Source: Pelargonium nanum (Eukaryota; Streptophyta; Magnoliopsida; Geraniales; Geraniaceae). From it: a stretch of DNA of 30,694 bases. Under the pieces are notes generated by a model. The model ran no database searches. It was not told the DNA's origin and was given only the letters and a program-made list of their open reading frames with translations. The position numbers and the translations under genes were made by a program. Location of the stretch: NCBI GenBank assembly GCA_036897485.1, contig JAYMTF010000752.1, forward strand, positions 1 through 30,694, given 5' to 3'. Positions within the stretch are counted from its first letter, which is position 1. Every line of letters starts with the position of its first letter. Positions 11,326 to 22,798 of this stretch are shown here, piece after piece.

Positions 11326-11497
11326 CTATGTCGGATAAGTTTACTCGCCTATAAATCACTTTTCAATTGAATCCCAAAATTCAAATCCCTTATAAGTCGG
11401 GTTGAGATAAAAGTATTTCAACTTGAATTCGAACAAATTTGACTTGTAACTCGATTAGTCGTACTCTATAAAAGAGCACCGATATGTCCAATCAAGC

Positions 11498-11770
11498 TCA
11501 AAACAGTGGTAGTGATGGAGAATTGGAAAAAACCTGAGCTATTGATTCTTGACCTCCCAGTAAATTCTGGAAGAGGCAAAGAGCAAATGGTACTTTTAAA
11601 AAAAAAATCTGAAACAATTGGTTAAAATTGGGTGTAAAAAAAAGAAGGTGAAAATGAAATTTGAGAGAGTGAAAGCGAAAGAAGAAGAAGAAGCCCCACC
11701 CACGTGGCTGTACAGAAACCCCACCATCGACTATCTTTATTTTTTGTCGGCCGTAAATACCTTCTCCACG
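11498..11770 (-). other. Possible orphan 5' leader on the minus strand
   Basis: Read on the minus strand from about 11770 there is a leader-like sequence. It has CTTCTTCTTCTTTCGCTTTC (11695-11676), then CTCTCAAATTTCATTTTC and a long T-rich stretch. An AG-terminated segment follows (CTCTTCCAG near 11569-11561), which begins an open frame reading NLLGGQESIAQVFSNSPSLP before a stop. This resembles the pyrimidine-rich leader of a plant gene below a promoter. No downstream exons were found, so the gene may be lost, displaced or non-coding. Confidence 0.25.
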
Positions 11771-11856
11771 TGTCAATTCCTCATATAATCACTGCATTCC
11801 AATAATTTAAATACAAACGTGGATCTATAAATACCACGTCAGCAGATACACGTGGA
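11700..11856. promoter_or_regulatory. Cluster of five ACGT-core (G-box/ABRE-type) motifs
   Basis: In about 155 bases there are CCACGTGGC (11701), CCACGTGTC (11767), AACGTGG (about 11817), CCACGTCAG (about 11836) and ACACGTGG (about 11849). A TATA-like CTATAAATA (about 11826, plus strand) and a minus-strand TTATATGAG (about 11788-11780) lie among them. Such density is typical of ABA- or light-responsive plant promoters bound by bZIP/bHLH factors. The direction and target gene are unclear. Confidence 0.5.
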
Positions 11857-11869
11857 CAATTAATTTTTT

Positions 11870-14800
11870 AGACAGAATTTGTTACAGATAAAAAAATAAT
11901 TTCAAGAAGGTATTGAAATTCATTCCACTTAACTAGGTTCGACACAAAATTTGAAGAATTTGTTAACGCAAGCAAAACTCCATTGTATACCCGTTAACAA
12001 AACCAAATTATGAACTTAAAATTTGAGACAAAAGGGTTTTACGTGCTGATAATCAGTCTGCAGACAGTGATGACCTTCTTTTTTCACGAATTATTTGTCT
12101 AAATGCATTGCATTGGATCAATAGATCATGTTAACTTCGACTCCCGCCCAATTGAACGCTTTGCAGATCAACAAATCCTCCACACAACTGACCTTTGTTA
12201 CCCCACTCCAAAAGCACTGTCCCCTCACTTCCCGCTCAAAGTGAAGACTACCCCGTCCACATGTAGCTTTGGAGACCCGAGGCGACCTTTATATGTCTTT
12301 AACTGCCAAAATAAGATTGTCAGCCGCAAGCGTCTTCAAAGCAAACAATTTGATGTTGACTATTCTTTCATAACAATTGTCCATGTTGCATCAACAAAAT
12401 TAGTCGTTTCCTTTTCATTGTTGGATATCCGATCCTTTCTCGTGCCTGAGATGAGGACTCAGTGATTTTTTGTACTTTTATTTGGACCCTCGGGTTGGAT
12501 AAATAAAAGTTACGGCTAGCTTATAAAAAAAAGATTATGTAAATGTTTTATGAGGGAAATTTTATGGGCAAAAATTGGTTGATGTGTTTTTTGAAATAGA
12601 TTGATGTTTTTTTGGGACTTAATTAAGATCCATATACAATATGTCAACGTAGCAATATACAAACGTAAGGAAACCAACAACTTGCCGTTGACTTTAATTA
12701 TCTTGTTTGATTGATATTACAACAACAACAAAAAAAATGTTTATCAATAATGTATAGATCAATCACAAATATCAACCTTTTTCTTTATATTTCATTCAAT
12801 TTAACTTATGTATTTCAAATTCCTTCTTTAGGTCCTTGATTGGGAGGTGTAAGGAGGGCTTTCAATTTGGATAAAAACTCGATCTGATTTGAATCAAGTT
12901 TAGGTCGTATAAAATGAAATTCGGTCAATTTTTGAGTGGATTGTATCACGATCATCTTGATAACATTGCGGGGTGGATTGTAACGAACTAATCTCCATTA
13001 GTATGCACATTTTGCACTATGACTCAAAATTAGATGAACTTAACTTTCTTTCGGGTCGAATTTGCGTTAATTATTTTGAATTGCACGCTAGAAATTCGAA
13101 CCAAAATTGAATTTGATACTTTTTAAGTGTCCTTTTTAGCTCAAGCATATATTTACAACCTAAGAAGACATGTATCTATTCATGAAGAGGTATACGATCT
13201 TTTCATTTACACATCCTCATGAAAACTATAGTAATTTAAATATGTCGAAATTATTTTAAACCGTTCTGGTCTAATTGCGTTAAAAAATAGTAGTTGATAC
13301 ATTTCTATCAGAATCTAATTTAATTAATTGAAACAATTTATATATATTTATTGGAATAAGTCAACTATTGCAACCAAAAACCACATTTTTCCTCAAATAA
13401 ATTTATTAATCTTATGTTTAATTGGAATGAGGTTTAAGTGCAATGTACCCAACTTCTCTTCCGTCAGACCAATTAATTGTCATCTACTTACTGTATATTA
13501 AAATTTATTAGTCACATTATTTATAATTATATACAACATAAATTATTAGTCACAAGTTTGGGTCATCATCTTGCTCTTTCATATAATCGAAACCGAATGT
13601 TTATTTGCCACCCCAAAAGCTTTCATATAATTTATAATTATTTTAATTAATTTTTATTTCATATATACTGTTGCATCATGTACGCAATTGAAATTGATTG
13701 GTGTGACATAATATAATGTTTTTTTTTGTCTACTGAATATACCAACTAGATATAAAATATCTGAACAAAACTAGATATGAAATATAAAAATAAAATAAAA
13801 ATTGTTTAGTAATTAAAATAGTTAGTCACGGTTTGAAAAATGTTTCAATTTGGATCCCAACTTTCATTTTGTTTTGATTTGGTATCTTACTTATTTTTTG
13901 TTTTAATTTATTTCAGAACTATTTATATTGTTTTAGTTTGATCATATACTATGCTAGTTTGTTTCAGATAATTTCTTCGGGTCGGACGGATAAAATTCAA
14001 ATTGTGTGTAAAATGAGTGAAAAATTTATAATCCAAAATTGACAGCGATCGGATTGAATATGAAATTTTTCGATCAAAATTTGAATTTTCAGTTCTATTC
14101 ATACATGTTGCTTGACGCGACGCGCGCCATGTGAAATTACAAAAAAGTAAGGGTCAAAGTTTAAATAGTTTATTAATTAGCCAATAACCATTCTTTCTTC
14201 CATATTAATCTTTACCTATTATTTTACATTTTATGGAAATTGGTCGGCCAATATTTTCTTCTTCCTTTTATTTTAATATATTTTGTAAACAATTCAACAA
14301 AATTTTCTCTTCAAATGTTTTCCAAAATCTTTCATATTTTGTCAAAAGGCAAATTGAACATAGCTAGGTGGCTGTGTTCACAACCTTTATTACCGGCCTA
14401 GAACCAAAATGTTGCCAATTTTGAAAATTTACAGACACTCCTTTTAGTTCTCATCATTAATCCATTTAATGTAGTTTTTAAGTGATTGCTAAAATATAAA
14501 TCTAGAAGAAACTTTTTACAAGACAAAAATACTTTTTTTTGGGGTGGAAAATTTATTGTTTCTAGAATTTTGAAGTGCTTGGGTTACAAAATTTTTATAA
14601 AAAAAATTAACAAAAAGAGAGTTAAGTGGGTGATTAGGAAAATGTTAATGACAAAATTTGTTTAATAAAATAATAAGCATCTTCCATGGAAAACAATGAC
14701 AAGTACTAATGAATTTAGTGCACTATTATTGACTTTGTTTTGGCAACAAAATGTTTTTGGAGAAAGGTATCTTCTACCGGTTGCCGCATAATTAATGATT

Positions 14801-16280
14801 AGTGAGTATCTTTGTACATTATTATGTGTATATATTTAAGCTAATTTGGAAATTAGTTTGTGTAATGATAATGTTCAATGTATTGTAATATTGTAGGGTC
14901 TTATATAGTTCTTGGCAAGCTACCAATATTCATTTCATCCATATTCATTAAAGACTAAAAATATATATTTATTTATCTAAATGTAGATCGTTTTAATAAA
15001 TTTATATTATTTCTCATTTGCTTGTGGTGAGACATTGTTGATAAGCTCGATATGTGTGATCAACCGCCACTAAGTGGATTTTACAGAATGATTTATTATT
15101 ACAAAAATATTATTTATTTTCTCAACGACTTAGTAATGTTCAAATAGAGACTATACTTATAAAACGAAATTATTTCTTATTCAACTGAATATTATTTGTA
15201 ACACGATTTATATATGGTGAAGGGTCTTTGTTGTATATTCGTGCTACCAATTTTATAGGAGATTCATTTTGTCTACAAATAAAGAAAGTTTCAAAGAGCT
15301 GAGTTGTTGCATAGTCAAAGAAGCAATGCCATTTGGGAACTAACAAATAACTTATACTCCCATTTATTTTATACTCCGTAAAATAAAACACATAGCATAG
15401 ATTTGAAATTATTAGTTCTATAATACTTGTACTAATATGATATTTTTTAAGAGCTAGTTAATATAAAATATGATAAAATAATATAAACCAAATATTTTTT
15501 GTATTAAGTTCTTGTTTGGGTGGTCTGAAACTAAATACCTCATTCAACTCAAATGTCTACAGACATTTGTATACGTTCTTTCTTTACAGAAGGTCCTTGC
15601 TTCAAGTTTCGCCACATGAGTGATGAAGCTAGCGTAAAGACTCATTTACCCTTGTTGCTACTCATGTTTATTACTACAATAATCTCAATCTAAGTTTCCG
15701 TATTGTTGAAACGGAATTCGTTTTGGTTGTGATAAACAAGAAAATGACACACAACGGTTGATCCATACTAGATATAGATCGACCTTAAGTTTAAACATTC
15801 ATGTTTTTAGTTTATAACATACTATATATAAAGCTCAATTTTGCCCTTAAATGCTTCTATACTATAAAAAACCGACCGTATAAATGATTAGCTTAATCAA
15901 TTTTTGGTTGACCATATTTGATATGAGTCAACCTGCATATAAAATAAAGTTTAATATTATATATTATGTACATGAGAAAATTTAGTAGATTTTTAATTAT
16001 ACCTTTACTTTTAATCAATTTTACCAAACAATATAGTATTACATAGTTTCTTGATGACTATATTTACATACGTAGATTACCAAACGAATCTTTTATTCTA
16101 TTTTTTTATAAACATTTTAGTTCTATAGACATCTAAAGTATACAACAAGAACACGTCCTAAGTAAATGAATTAAAATCTGTTTTTTATTATTATTATAAT
16201 GTAATTGTTTTTTTCTTCAATGTATTACAAAATTATGCTATACTCATCAATATCTTTAAAAATAAATATACTTACATTTG
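11870..16280. other. Long AT-rich intergenic region, no gene recognised
   Basis: Mostly very AT-rich DNA. A plus-strand 120-codon ORF (12103-12465) is open, but it has no recognisable motif, upstream TATA or splice context, so I do not call it a gene. Segments near 12870-13120 and 13980-14100 look like decayed TE sequence (recurrent GATTTGAAT/CGGATTGAAT words). I see no rRNA, tRNA or organelle insert. Confidence 0.55.
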
Positions 16281-16289
16281 TGAATATTC

Positions 16290-16370
16290 ACATGGGCCAG
16301 GCTTGAGCTCAATTGTTTTTTGAGGTGGGCCCATATATTGTATTTCACAAAGCTGACCTGGCCCATTTAT
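16290..16370. promoter_or_regulatory. Three GGCCCA/TGGGCC (site II-like) elements
   Basis: ATGGGCCAGG (about 16292), GTGGGCCCAT (about 16326) and CTGGCCCATT (about 16358) lie within 80 bases. They are roughly 450-500 bases upstream of the inferred start of the bHLH transcript. GGCCCA site II elements are bound by TCP factors and are common in promoters of proliferating-cell genes. Assigning them to the bHLH gene is inference. Confidence 0.45.
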
Positions 16371-16771
16371 ATTCAGTATCCATCTTTCGTGTTTATCTAA
16401 TTATCTTATTTATTTATTATTTGTTACAGAGGTCAATGACAATGGTGTATTAAAATTAAAATATCAAAATGCGCGTGTGTACACGCGAGTGTCAGAGGTA
16501 GATATGGGTCTCGCTGTTTTTATCCTCTCGTCTTGTTTTCTTGAGTCCCGAGAAAAAATTCACCTCCTTCTGGTGCACCAAGAACCCACGCGCCTTACTT
16601 GAGCGTGGTTGTCACGTCCCGAATCAAACCAGAACCCAGTTTGTGGGTCCGGGATCCCACTGCACCCGAGGGGAATTATCAAATTGGATTCTGGAAAGAT
16701 TTGAAATCCGAAAAGAGAAGAAAAAAAGTGATGACCGGTGACCGGTGGCGCCGTGACGGAGTGTCTCTTCG

Positions 16772-16786
16772 TATATATATATATAA
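16772..16786 (+). promoter_or_regulatory. TATA box of the bHLH gene
   Basis: TATATATATATATAA, followed about 25-35 bases later by purine-rich leader sequence. This fits a transcription start near 16810-16820 and places the repeated-module region and the uORF inside the transcribed leader. It is the only strong TATA element in the 1.2 kb before the main ATG. Confidence 0.6.
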
Positions 16787-16983
16787 GGAGGTTATAGTTG
16801 AGTTAAAGCCGTTAAGAGTGTGTTTGGGAAGCGAGAAAAAGAGAGAAAAAGAAAAGTAAATCTTCTTCGCTCTGTTTTTATCTGCTGCATTTCGTCGAGT
16901 GCTTGTGTCTCTGTCGATTGCTGAGGTACGTGAAGATCATGAGATGGAGGCAAAGGAGTTTGATTACCGCGAGATTATTTGAT

Positions 16984-17600
16984 TTTTGAAGGTACAAGAC
17001 CGAACTTAAGTCAACTGTTCTGATTTGTTATGAATCCTGGAAAGTTGGAACGAACTTAATTTTCGTTTTTCTGTTCTGTTATTTTCTCAGTGGCCAAACA
17101 GAGCTATTAGCTGCGACTTTAGCTGATTTCTGTGTGTTATTTGGTTTTAGCGAGCTCCTGATCAGAGAATTGAGTTTGTTTTTGCCATTAGCTTACGAAT
17201 TCGTGTGTATGCGAACTTCGATTTTCGAGGTACGGAATCCTGGAAACTTGTATAGTTGTATTTTCTTATTGTACTTTGTAATTTCTCAGTTGCCAAACGG
17301 AGCAACTGACCTGCGGCTTTGCTGATTTTCTGTGTATTTGTCTTGTTTTTGTGAGTTCCAGAGCAGAGAACTGAGTTTGTAGTTGACTTGTTGCAATTAG
17401 CTTTACAGTTGTGTTCTAGCGAATTTGTGTATCGCATATTCGAGGTTCGGAACCACTACTGTGATCTGATTTCTTCTGAATCCTGGAAAGTTTCTTTTCA
17501 CATCATCTTTTTTCTTAATTTTTTCCCTTCGTATCATCTGTCAGTGACTACACGGAGCCTTTCGCCTGGAAGTAAGCTGATATAAGTGTACTGTTCTTGT
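16984..17600 (+). repeat. Tandem repeat of about 200-243 bp, three copies, in the bHLH leader
   Basis: Approximate units are 16984-17222, 17223-17438 and 17439-17600 (partial). Shared landmarks in order are a (C)GAGGT(A/T)C donor-like site, GAATCCTGGAAA (17032, 17235, 17478), a T-rich tract with an acceptor (TTTTCTCAG 17090, ATTTCTCAG 17289, CATCTGTCAG 17544), CCAAACRGAGC or an equivalent, and then GAGAAYTGAGTTTGT in the first two units. The second unit lacks about 40 bases before GAATCC, which accounts for the difference in spacing (203 versus 243). The copies have clearly diverged, so the duplication is not recent. Confidence 0.75.
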
Positions 17601-17855
17601 CTGTGACTTGCTGCACGTCCCATAATTCGGTTCATTAGTGAGTTCGTCATTGCAAATCGTCAGTTGTGCTTTGGAAACGATCTCTTGTCATAATTTTGTA
17701 TCATAATTGTATCAAAATGGAAGAGTCATTCCGTGGAATTAGAGAATCGGAGCTATCAGTTGCTTCTGGTGTTGTTTAATTGTTGTAATACCACAAATTG
17801 TTTGCTCTGTGCTGATTTTTTGGCATTTGAGCTCTGAGAGAAGGAGGTCTAAGGT

Positions 17856-17954
17856 ATGGGCTGTCTGCTGCTTGGATCAACGGGGCCACCTATAAAGCGG
17901 AGAGCTGGTTTGCGAATGAAACAAGCTGGGAGAAGTTCGTATCGTGGCAGCTAG
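17856..17954 (+). CDS. Upstream ORF, 32 codons, probable conserved peptide uORF of the bHLH155 group
   Basis: ATG to TAG encodes 32 residues, starting MGCLLLGSTGPPIKRRAG. The C-terminal half is basic and ends YRGS. The stop lies 84 bases before the main ATG at 18039, with no other ATG between them. This is the layout of a translational-control uORF. Arabidopsis genes of this bHLH group (At2g31280 and At1g06150) are known to carry conserved peptide uORFs (CPuORF7/CPuORF8). The match to that peptide family is from memory and not aligned here. The ATG sits inside a donor-like AAG|GTATGG, and an acceptor-like GTATCAG occurs at 17999-18005, so the uORF could alternatively be removed as an intron. 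Confidence 0.65.
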   Translation: MGCLLLGSTGPPIKRRAGLRMKQAGRSSYRGS

Positions 17955-18038
17955 TAGATAGTTTCGTGTAGATTATTTGGCTGAGTTATAACTTTTGTGT
18001 ATCAGAGATTTTGCATAATTATAATTGAAAAGTCATAA

Positions 18039-21000
18039 ATGGGGACTACTGCTCTTAGGCAGTTGTTGAAGAGTCTTTGCAAGAGTTCGCATTGGAAATA
18101 TGCAGTATTTTGGAAGCTCAAACATGAGAACCCAATGTAAGTAACTTGTGCTGTTTGAAATCCCTTGTAGAGCAATTTTCATTTCTGTGATAAATTGTAA
18201 TTGAATTTTGCACTTTAGCTTATTGTGATGTCTTATGAACTGGAAGTTGAGTATTCTTTTCTCTGTCATATAGCATTTTGGATAAAACCTCCAACATGCA
18301 TATTTGGATACTCAAGTAGGAGAACATTAATTTCAGTAGAGTTTTGGTGGAATTATTGTATGATAGCTGTGTTACTGATGTTTTTTCAAGCATATATCTG
18401 GGATGAAAACTTATATGTACTAATCACCTCATTTTAGATGGTTACTTTTGTTTGCAGTAGTAAACCATGAATAGTGAATGTAGTAAAATTAGGCCATATA
18501 GTTATTCATCTTGCTAAATGCTAAGAGAGGAAGATCAGCTTGTTATCTCTAGATTGGTTGTCTCAAATCCAGTTGTCACCATGAAAAAACAAATCCAAGC
18601 TTAGCTAGTTGTAAACTTGTAATATGGACTGATTCAACTTTTAACCTTTTATGAGTGCAAGGAGGTTTGTTGTTGACACATGTTCCAAAGTTTCTATCTC
18701 TTGAATTTGTGAAAGCGTGACATCTTGGTAATAACACCAATAGGTTTTGTTATCAGCTTGAGTTGATCTAGAACCATGTTTCACGTAGCAAGGATAGTTC
18801 CATTCTAAGCCAAACACGAAACACCTGCTACATGAAAATAGAAAATGGAATGTTGTGGTTATAGATTCTTGTATAAAATCTTGACATTTGATTTATGTCT
18901 AGACCAATAACTTATCTCTTAATACTTCTTTTTTTGTTCAGGATCCTGACCTGGGAAGATGGATATTGTGATTATCCAAAGCCAGGGGAATGTACTGAAA
19001 GAATTTCAGATGACATTTACTTCAATGGTGGATGTGAGATAATACCTTCAAATTCAGAAACGAGTTTATATCATGGTACTGCTGGGGGATATCCAATTGG
19101 ACTAGCAGTGGCTGATATGTCATGTCTTCAGTATAGATTGGGAGAAGGGTATGATTCTGTGCTTAATTTTGTTACCATGCAAACACTTTTTGTCCGTGTA
19201 CTCCAACTAAACATATCATTGCCCACGAAAATTGTCCACATGCGCACACACGCATATCAAGAATTCACCTCACATTGCATCATCCCTAAAGTTGTGAATG
19301 CACTTCTCTGCTTCAGGTTAAAAAGTTGCACTGTTTACACTCATCTTTGACCAACAAAGACTTGTAAAGTAGGAGTTCACCCTCTATTTAACCTATCAAT
19401 ACATGCAAGGGATGTTCTAGTAAGCTAGGATTTTTACCCCCAATGCAAACTGTTATACTGGCAATGGATATACTAGTCAGATAACGATTATTCGCACGTA
19501 AACTATTATATTGGTAACATGGTCAATATTTTTATATGGTATTAGTAACTGACTTTGAGTCTCCAATATTAATCAGGGTCATTGGTAAAGTTGCATTTAC
19601 GGGAAACCATTGCTGGATATCGTCAGACAGTATTTTTGCTGGTGAATTAAACTCTAAGTTAGTGTCTGAGGTAAATTCTCTTTCATTATTATTATCCTAC
19701 AAAAAAATGAATTGTACTTTTCTGAGTACTTGGTGGAACACTTGCTAATGCAAATTTTCTTATTGGCAGAACCCAGATCAATGGCTACTTCAGTTTACAT
19801 CTGGAATCAAGGTAACTAACCTATGCGTGTGTGCATGTGGACACTGAACACACACATGCTTGCTGTCTTATGCTTACTTGTTAGTCAGAATTGTGAACTT
19901 AACTGATATATTGTTTTTCTGTATGATGGTTTTGTAGACTGTTTTGTTGGTACCTTTACTTCCTCATGGAGTTCTACAGCTTGGTTCACTGGAAAAGGTG
20001 CTTGCTTAATTCTGAAAATTCATATTTGTATCCCTTTTATGCATATATAACATTCATATGTTGGCTCCAGTTTGAATGTTGCACTGGTTATAAGACATAG
20101 GTGGTTGTGGGCCTTGTGGCGTCTCAATACATGTGATCATGCATTTTACCTGTAGTGTGCATATTCTGTGCATTGTTTCAATCATTACTCATCCGTTGTG
20201 TGGTTTATTCAGGTTGTTGAAGATGAAGCAGTGGTTTCTCATCTGAAAGACAGATTCAACATGCTTCGAAATGACATAGGAAATATTTCCCATTTCACCT
20301 TAGATAGAGATTTTCAAGATCAGTTGCTGCCACTGTCATCACCGCAGTCCAGTGCCAATTTTCGGGCCAGCAAACTGGAAATCCAAGATCGGAATAGTAT
20401 TGAGGATGTCAAACCAAATAAAACCGAGTTGCTAAGTCCTTTTCACATAGTGCCACAGGGTACAATAGGGGGTATATTTGAAGTCCCTGAAAAAGATCTG
20501 CGAGCAGAGATTCTTGGAAGCGCAAATAATTGTGTCGTTCTTCCAACTGATTTCGTTGGAGTATCATCTCCGTTAGATCAATCGATATATGCATCACAAG
20601 AGATGATTGAGAGTAAACTTTTTGCAATGTCTTGTTTGGAAGAAGAGCTACAAGCCTTTTCTCACTACAACGTATCCAGAGAATCCTCCAACAACAACAT
20701 GAACTCTTGCGTGGATGGGCATATGGAGGTACAGCCGCTTGCAGATATGGATTTTAGCGATATAGATTATCAGAATGTAAGCAGTTTCCTTAGCTTTCCC
20801 ATGGACTGCGAGCTACACAAAGCACTTGGACCGGGTTTCCAGAGACAGAAGAACGAGTATATGTTGGACTCATTTTTCTCTGTCGATGGTACGAATAACA
20901 TCTCAGAGTTGACATGCAATAGAAGTCTCATTGACGGAACTGAGACCGAGTCTTCATTGTTTCCAAAAGGATGCGATCCAGAATCTCTCTTGGAAGCCGT

Positions 21001-22798
21001 GGTTGACAATGTAAATAGCAGCGGCTCCAATGACGCCTCATTGGGACAATGTGTTCCTTCCCAACCACAAAGTCAATCTGTAGCAAGTCCATCAGGGGAA
21101 GATTCAGTTCCAGAGAGCCATGTTACAAATGCTTTTGCTTTCCGGGGCAGAAATGCTTTTACTAACTCTTCAGTTTCACATTCTCTCGGGAGCATGATAA
21201 GCACATTGATCAACGATGAGCAGAAAAAGAAGGGATCTAGTGAAATGCAGCCCCGAAAGGGTGCGAAGCTATCAAATGTCAGTAAAAGAAGAACCAGGTC
21301 TGGTGATAACCCGAAGCCGAGGCCCAGGGATAGACAAATGATCCAAGATCGGGTCAAGGAGCTACGGGAGCTTGTCCCAGATGGTGCAAAGGTTAGGACT
21401 TTCTCAAGATTGCAAACATTACTAAGCCTATGCACTTGATTTTATTTGTTTGATTGATTTACTGTCGTTTTATAATAAATGCAGTGTAGCATCGATGGCC
21501 TCTTAGACAAAACCATAAAGCACATGATGTTTTTAAGAAGCGTAACTGACCGGGCTGAAAAATTAAGCAAATGGGTAGGACATGAGGTATGTGAAATCTG
21601 TACTAGTTTTCTGCATTTTCTTGTCGGAGAGAGTATTGAGATTTGTTGAAGTATTCTATACGTCAAATGAGTGAAATTTGAGACCGCTTATATATTAGTT
21701 GAGTCGTCCACTTAGCAGCTTACATTATCGAGCAGCAAAGATGATTAAATTATATTCTAAAATGTGTTGCAGGTTGCGGAACACAGGAGATCATATGGAA
21801 CCAGTAGTAGCTGCCAAAGTGGTACAAGCTGGGCTCTTGAATTTAATAGTGAGCTCCAAGTGTGCCCAATAGTGGTGGAAGATCTTGAATGCCCAGGACA
21901 CATGCTCATAGAGGTTGATAGTTAGTAAATGTCGGGTCTTATATATTATCATGAAACCACTCTTATCCTCGTGCTAAAGTATCATCTATCTATTTGCAGA
22001 TGCTATGCGACGACCATGGACTCTTCCTGGAGATTGCTCAGGTGATCAGAGGCTTGGAACTAACCATCATCAAAGGCACAATGGAAACCCATTCAAACAA
22101 TACCTGGGCACATTTCATTGTTGAGGTAACATACTGAAACTTCACATTCTCATGATGCCCAACAAAAAATACCATAACCTCGTGCATCCGAAATCCAATC
22201 CAACAAAAAAAAATCATTCCAATTCAATCAACATTTAATATTCGAACCGGATTGTATCCAGTTCATTTTACAAAAATTTGGACCCGACTGGACAGGGCAA
22301 ATCCACTAAAGACAGCACATTTTACATTAAAATCTGGATCCGAATAAATCCGATCCAAATGGACTTCAGTTTGGTTTCAGTTTGATAAAATGTACAAATT
22401 AAGGTGGATGTGTCTGATTTGATCAGAACAGATTGGATCAAATTTATCCTACATGGATCAATCCGGACCAGATCACTGAAATCCAATCCAATTTGAGAAC
22501 TGCTTTCCGATCGGATTCGGATTCATAAAGAAAAATTTGAATCTGAACAAACCCGATCTAAATTCAGACTTAGGGTTCAGATTTGTCTGGATTGGATTTT
22601 GGATTTTAGTGTGAAACGTGCAGATTTGTCGAATAAATCCGATCAGTTTTGAGTAGTATTGAATTTCATAACCATCAATTCTCAAACAATATCTGCTATT
22701 GTTAACAGGCTTCAAAAGGTTTCCACAGAATGGACATTTTCTGGCCGCTGATGCAGTTCCTGCAGCGCAAAAGAAATCCAATCTCAAGCAAGATTTAA
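18039..22798 (+). CDS. bHLH155: Atypical bHLH transcription factor, LONESOME HIGHWAY / bHLH155 type (712 aa)
   Basis: Coding exons are 18039-18136, 18942-19148, 19577-19670, 19770-19811, 19938-19997, 20213-21391, 21485-21586, 21773-21913, 22000-22125 and 22709-22798. All junctions are GT-AG and keep one frame of 712 codons. Residues 1-170 match the MYC/bHLH N-terminal GAF-like domain (LRQLLKSLCKSSHWKYAVFW; GVIGKVAFTGNHCWI). A long low-complexity middle follows. The bHLH spans about 526-594 (PKPRPRDRQMIQDRVKELRE; then CSIDGLLDKTIKHMMFLRSV), split by an intron at the loop. A C-terminal ACT-like segment covers about 640-710. The basic region lacks the usual His-Glu-Arg contacts, as is known for the LHW clade, whose members act as heterodimers with TMO5-type bHLHs in vascular and root development. 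A uORF precedes it. The closest Arabidopsis relatives are probably At2g31280/At1g06150 rather than LHW itself, judged from the N-terminus and the uORF. Confidence 0.92.
22186..22604. mobile_element. Inverted-terminus element in the last bHLH intron (about 419 bp)
   Basis: The left end ATCCGAAATCCAATCCAACA and the minus-strand reading of the right end ATCCAAAATCCAATCCAGAC are near-identical inverted termini. The interior repeats GGATC/GATCC and GGATTGGAT-like words in both orientations. It lies in intron 9 of the bHLH gene, 104 bases before the acceptor of the last exon. It looks like a non-autonomous DNA element. I could not identify a clear target duplication or superfamily. Confidence 0.5.

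Larger units (their letters stand above)
16815..18038 (+). other. Inferred 5' leader (UTR and introns) of the bHLH gene
   Basis: The region starts below the TATA box and ends at the main ATG. A strong donor GAG|GTACGTGAAG (exon end 16925) suggests at least one leader intron. Acceptor candidates are CTCAG at 17090 and 17289, CTGTCAG at 17544, and a TTTGAG at 17831. The final segment from about 17832 to 18038 can remain unspliced and holds the 32-codon uORF. Which acceptors are used cannot be decided from sequence alone. Confidence 0.5.

Noticed and set aside
11546..11570. TTCTTGACCTC as a tasiRNA-ARF-like sequence
   Set aside because: It matches only the first ten bases of the conserved tasiARF and then diverges. 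No flanking miR390 sites were seen.
12103..12465. 120-codon plus-strand ORF in the intergenic region
   Set aside because: It is open, but with no recognised motif, no TATA or start context, and no splice partners. Its length is possible by chance in a locally GC-richer patch.
16541..16859. Two overlapping plus-strand ORFs upstream of the bHLH gene
   Set aside because: They straddle the TATA box and the inferred transcription start and encode low-complexity basic peptides. They are better explained as promoter and leader DNA.
20409..21435. Minus-strand ORFs inside the large bHLH exon
   Set aside because: They are antisense shadows of the 1179-base coding exon of the bHLH gene.
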